Positions 61,083 through 64,000 of a stretch of 64,000 nt of DNA are shown here, piece by piece. A model generated the notes under the pieces. That model was not told where the DNA came from. It was given only the letters and a program-made list of their open reading frames with translations, and searched no databases. Location: NCBI GenBank assembly GCA_030430075.1, contig JAUIGN010000033.1, positions 25,706-89,705 on the forward strand, given 5' to 3'. Source of the stretch: a bacterium. Its GTDB lineage: Bacteria > Planctomycetota > Planctomycetia > Pirellulales > Pirellulaceae. The position numbers and the translations under genes were made by a program. Positions within the stretch are counted from its first letter, which is position 1. Each line of letters begins with the position of its first letter.

Positions 61083-63575
61083 CTACTTGAAGGCTTCGTC
61101 GCTGGGATCGCCGCCGGACCGGAGATAGGCAACCAGGTCCAGGATCTCTTCGCGAGTCAGCGTGTCCAGAAGGCCGTTCGGCATCATCGAAACGGGCGAC
61201 GGCGACTGTTCTTCGATCGTGTCGACGTTGACCTGCGTGAACTTTCCCGGTTCGAGCATGTTGGTGATAACCATCAACTGCTTGCCATTCAGGTTGGCCA
61301 CCTTGCCAACGACCGTCTTCCCCGTGTCGGTAACGAAGACTTCAGCCTGGTACTGATCGGAAATCACCTTGCTGGGCTCGATCAACGACTCCAGCACATA
61401 CTGTGGTGTGAACCGCTTGCCGACGCTCGTCAAATCAGGTCCGATGATTCCGCCTTCGGCATTGAAGCGGTGGCACTTGAAGCAAGCGGCCGCGGCAAAC
61501 ATCTGCCGGCCGCGGTGAAAGTCCCGCCCGCTGAGGTCGTTTCCGACGTCATTCAGCAGCTCCGCCACCGTCCACTTTTTGACGTGTGGCCTGGCCTCAA
61601 CCGTTTGATTGACATTGGTATCTACCGGTTCCGCCTTGATCACGTCGGCCAGGGCAGCTCGCTCTTCCGCGTTCAGGTTGGCCACCGCCTCATCTCGAAT
61701 ATTGCGGAGAAACTTGGGAAACGAATTCCCGCCACGGAAGCCGCCCGTTTGAACGAACCACTGAAAGTACGCCCGCCGTTGCTCGGTCGTCCATCCCTCC
61801 TTCAGCGAACGCATCGCAAGTACATAGTGAATCTGTTCCTCCTGCGTCTGCGCGTCCGCCAACAACGCCAGTGACCGTTCGACCACGCCGGGTGCTTCGA
61901 GATAGATCAGCAACTGCGAGAGCTCTCGATTCATCGGCTGGCCGGCCGCCGGGAAGAGGCCATCGAGGCGTTCGATTACGGCAGCGCGGCTCGCCGCCGA
62001 AGGGGGTCCCATGCGGGTGAAGGCCAACCCGTAGGCTCGCAACAAGGCCAGCCGGTCCTGGTTAGACAGTTGCTTCCAGTGAACTCGGCCCAACGCTTCG
62101 ATCATCGTGTCCTGCATCGGCTTGTCGCCGCAGCGGGCGAGGGCCACCATGGCCGCGATCACGGCTCGAGGATTCTGCTCGCCCAGCGCCCGCGCCGCCC
62201 ACTCGCTGGTCGGACGATGCTCGATGGCAATTCGAGCGGCATACTGAACGAACCGATCCTTGCTTGACAGATGCGGCCAGGCAATCTCCACAGCATTGCC
62301 ATGGCCGGGCCCGTGCAGCGCTTCCAAGCTGGCTCGCAGTTCCCGAGCGGACTGGCCCGCATCGGAGGCAATTGCCGCCGGACCGGTCGCTTCACTGCCG
62401 GCGTAGGTCACACGGTACAAACCAGATTGAGTCCGCCGCCCGCCAATCGTGAAATACATGGCACCATCGTGCGGATTGATCACGATGTCGGTCACCGGTA
62501 GGGGTGACGCCGTCGCGAACTGTTCGAACGTGCCTCGGTACGACGAACCGTCCGCTTCCAGGTGGACAGCATAGATTCTCCCGAAGCTCCAATCGGCCAG
62601 GAACAGCGCGCGTTGGTACTTGGCGGGAAAACGGGCTCCGGTTCCAAACGTGATCCCGGTCGGGGAACCGGGACCGATGTCCACAGCAGCCGGCAGGCTG
62701 TCCGGGTAGTACGGCGGCCATTTCCCCGTGCCCGAACGCCAACCGAACTCGCTGCCGCTGGTCACGTGACAAACGCGAGTGGGACGGTACCAGGGCGAAC
62801 CAATGTCCCATTCCATATCGGCATCGTAGGTGAATAGCTCGCCTGCGGAATTGAATGCCAGGTCGTACTCGTTGCGAAAGCCGCACCCGATCAATTCGAA
62901 CGACTTGCCGTCGGGATCCGTCTTGCAGACCCAGCCGCCCGGCGCCAGTTTCCCGACGGCGTGGCCGCCGGCATCCCACATCCGCGGCAGCAACTGATCT
63001 TCCTGCCAATTCCGCGGTACGCGAGACGTCTCGGGATCCGGGATGTCGGTATGATTGCCGCCGCAAACGTAGAGCGACTTTCCGTCCGGGGCGAGCACGA
63101 TGGCATGGGGCCCATGTTCACCGCCACCCTTGATTTTTCGGAGTAGCTTGACCGTGTCGAACTGATCATCACCGTCCGTGTCAAGGACTCGATACAGACC
63201 CGAACCTTGAGCCGCATTGCCATTGACCATGACATAAAGGCTGTCAAAGGCATACAGGAGCCCTTGCGCTGCGCCGATGGCAACTTCGAGCTTCTCAACC
63301 TTGGTCCCCGCTGCATCCGTGCCTGGCGTGACACGATAGAGACTGCCGTACTGGTCGGAGACAATCAGGCGGCCTTCGGCGTCGGGTGTCATGTTGACCC
63401 AACTCCCTTGGGATTGTCCGGGAACCGAGTAAAGCAGTTCCACCTGAAACCCTTCGGGCACATGGATTCGATCGACCGGCGTCGCAGACGGTTCGGCCGC
63501 CGCGCCCAGACAGCTCAGGCAGCCCAGCAGGCAGAATAGGCCGCCGGCCAAGGAACGACGAAGCGTGGTTTGCAT
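61083..63575 (-). CDS. PVC-type dehydrogenase/heme protein (PQQ-like propeller plus cytochrome c)
   Basis: 830 aa. A Sec signal (LAGGLFCLLGCLSCLGAAA) is followed by a beta-propeller like soluble glucose dehydrogenases (FQVELLYSVPGQSQGSW, RLIVSDQYGSLYRVTPG, GLLYAFDSLYVMVNG, DGKSLYVCGGNHTD, TPGSEFGWRSGTG-like blocks). A helical HEAT-like region occupies about residues 400-640. The C terminus is a cytochrome c: FAAAACFKCHRFNAEGGIIG with CxxCH heme motif and the distal Met region PNGLLDTLTREEILDLVAYL. This domain set is typical of planctomycete membrane-bound dehydrogenases. It is likely an exported redox enzyme; the substrate is unknown. Confidence 0.92.
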   Translation of the reverse strand: MQTTLRRSLAGGLFCLLGCLSCLGAAAEPSATPVDRIHVPEGFQVELLYSVPGQSQGSWVNMTPDAEGRLIVSDQYGSLYRVTPGTDAAGTKVEKLEVAIGAAQGLLYAFDSLYVMVNGNAAQGSGLYRVLDTDGDDQFDTVKLLRKIKGGGEHGPHAIVLAPDGKSLYVCGGNHTDIPDPETSRVPRNWQEDQLLPRMWDAGGHAVGKLAPGGWVCKTDPDGKSFELIGCGFRNEYDLAFNSAGELFTYDADMEWDIGSPWYRPTRVCHVTSGSEFGWRSGTGKWPPYYPDSLPAAVDIGPGSPTGITFGTGARFPAKYQRALFLADWSFGRIYAVHLEADGSSYRGTFEQFATASPLPVTDIVINPHDGAMYFTIGGRRTQSGLYRVTYAGSEATGPAAIASDAGQSARELRASLEALHGPGHGNAVEIAWPHLSSKDRFVQYAARIAIEHRPTSEWAARALGEQNPRAVIAAMVALARCGDKPMQDTMIEALGRVHWKQLSNQDRLALLRAYGLAFTRMGPPSAASRAAVIERLDGLFPAAGQPMNRELSQLLIYLEAPGVVERSLALLADAQTQEEQIHYVLAMRSLKEGWTTEQRRAYFQWFVQTGGFRGGNSFPKFLRNIRDEAVANLNAEERAALADVIKAEPVDTNVNQTVEARPHVKKWTVAELLNDVGNDLSGRDFHRGRQMFAAAACFKCHRFNAEGGIIGPDLTSVGKRFTPQYVLESLIEPSKVISDQYQAEVFVTDTGKTVVGKVANLNGKQLMVITNMLEPGKFTQVNVDTIEEQSPSPVSMMPNGLLDTLTREEILDLVAYLRSGGDPSDEAFK

Positions 63576-63828
63576 CCGTGGATTCTCCCAAACAAATCAA
63601 GTAGTCAAACATCAGGCCGGCGGGCAAACTGCGCTGCGAACCGGTATCGTGCTGCGGCCAGCGATATCAAGGTGAGTGGGCCGAAAACGAGCTCGCGCCA
63701 GATGTGTTGCTCCGCTCCCGGCAGTATAACAGGCCCGCCGAAGCCACGGAATGAGCGTCCCCAAAGCCGCCAACACAACGGCTCGCGGCGCGTATCCAAA
63801 CGCTCCCCCGGCCCCGGTCCCCAAACAA

Positions 63829-64000
63829 TGCTCGGCGCTGGTCACCATTGGTTGCTCGGTGCGTGTCGCCATCGGTTGCTCGGCGCGGGTCGCCATTGGT
63901 TGCTCGGCGCGGGTCACCATCGGTTGCTCGGCGCGTGTCGCCATCGGTTACTCGGCGCGGGTCACCATCGGTTGCTCGGCGCGTGTCGCCATCGGTTACT
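63829..64000. repeat. 24-bp minisatellite reaching the window end
   Basis: Seven full 24-bp units from 63829 to 63996 (consensus TGCTCGGCGCGGGTCGCCAT plus CGGT) and the start of an eighth. The unit begins with the GCTCGGCGCGG core that also marks the edge of family B and the 26-bp array at 23445. Being 8 codons long, it keeps the minus-strand frame (MATRAEQP repeats), but units that read TTACT turn CAA into a TAA stop. Confidence 0.92.

Noticed and set aside
63612..63944. 110-codon minus frame with MATRAEQP repeats
   Set aside because: It starts within the 24-bp array, where upstream units carry in-frame TAA. No signal or family is seen. Kept only as a repeat note.

Overview
The window looks like a chromosomal segment of a GC-rich planctomycete, probably of the Pirellula/Planctomyces type. 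The family mix points there: a DUF1559 protein with a prepilin-like N terminus, a DUF1549/DUF1553–DUF1501 pair, a PVC-type dehydrogenase fused to cytochrome c, and many FG-GAP/ASPIC-UnbV (CRTAC1-type) lipoproteins next to TPR membrane proteins. I saw no tRNA, rRNA, CRISPR array, insertion sequence or phage gene. Most genes carry lipoprotein, Sec, Tat or membrane signals, so the region is dominated by the cell envelope.

Layout. 1-5.4 kb (minus): the N-terminal half of hybrid cluster protein hcp, type I glutamine synthetase glnA, and an MMPL/RND transporter with a TPR-like insert in its first periplasmic loop. 5.7-8.9 kb: two unrecognised proteins, separated by a 19-bp tandem duplication, and a metallophosphoesterase. 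9.1-12.9 kb: a phospholipid set (YegS/DagK lipid kinase, VTT-domain membrane protein, CdsA-like CTP transferase, CDP-alcohol phosphatidyltransferase), the last two overlapping by ATGA. 12.9-22.3 kb: the first CRTAC1/TPR island. 22.4-31.4 kb: HpaI-type aldolase, Tat-exported FMN hydroxy-acid oxidase, small membrane protein, Tat-exported enolase-superfamily protein, DUF1549/1553, DUF1501, WD40 protein. 31.6-41.7 kb: membrane protein, LRR-PDZ protein, a membrane-anchored RNase (RNase Sa/barnase type) with a barstar-type inhibitor, SGNH hydrolase, O-methyltransferase, D-2-hydroxyacid dehydrogenase, D-threonine-aldolase-like enzyme and two SDRs.

41.9-54.7 kb is the second CRTAC1/TPR island: a seven-heme cytochrome lipoprotein, a TPR-CRTAC1 fusion, DUF1559 with a perfect terminator, a CRTAC1 lipoprotein, a TPR gene broken by a frameshift, a 65-aa lipoprotein, another TPR gene and a divergent CRTAC1 lipoprotein. 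54.7-55.4 kb is almost pure repeat. 55.4-60.9 kb is a tightly overlapping operon: polytopic membrane protein, NosL-like protein, small secreted protein, FtsX-type permease, LolD/MacB-type ATPase, double MBL hydrolase. 61.1-63.6 kb is the PVC-type dehydrogenase/cytochrome c, and the window ends inside a 24-bp minisatellite.

Two dispersed intergenic repeat families recur. Family A is about 65-72 bp, with two hairpins and an end reading GGCTGATGAAT. Family B is 49 bp and ends CCCGCGCCGAGC; it sits beside minisatellites of 26 and 19 bp that appear to grow from its edge. The most notable points for follow-up are the repeated CRTAC1/TPR modules (with a natural fusion linking the two halves), the anchored RNase–barstar pair, the TPR insert in the MMPL pump, the NosL/ABC/MBL operon, and the repeat–minisatellite association, including an 11-bp array that could act as a frame switch.
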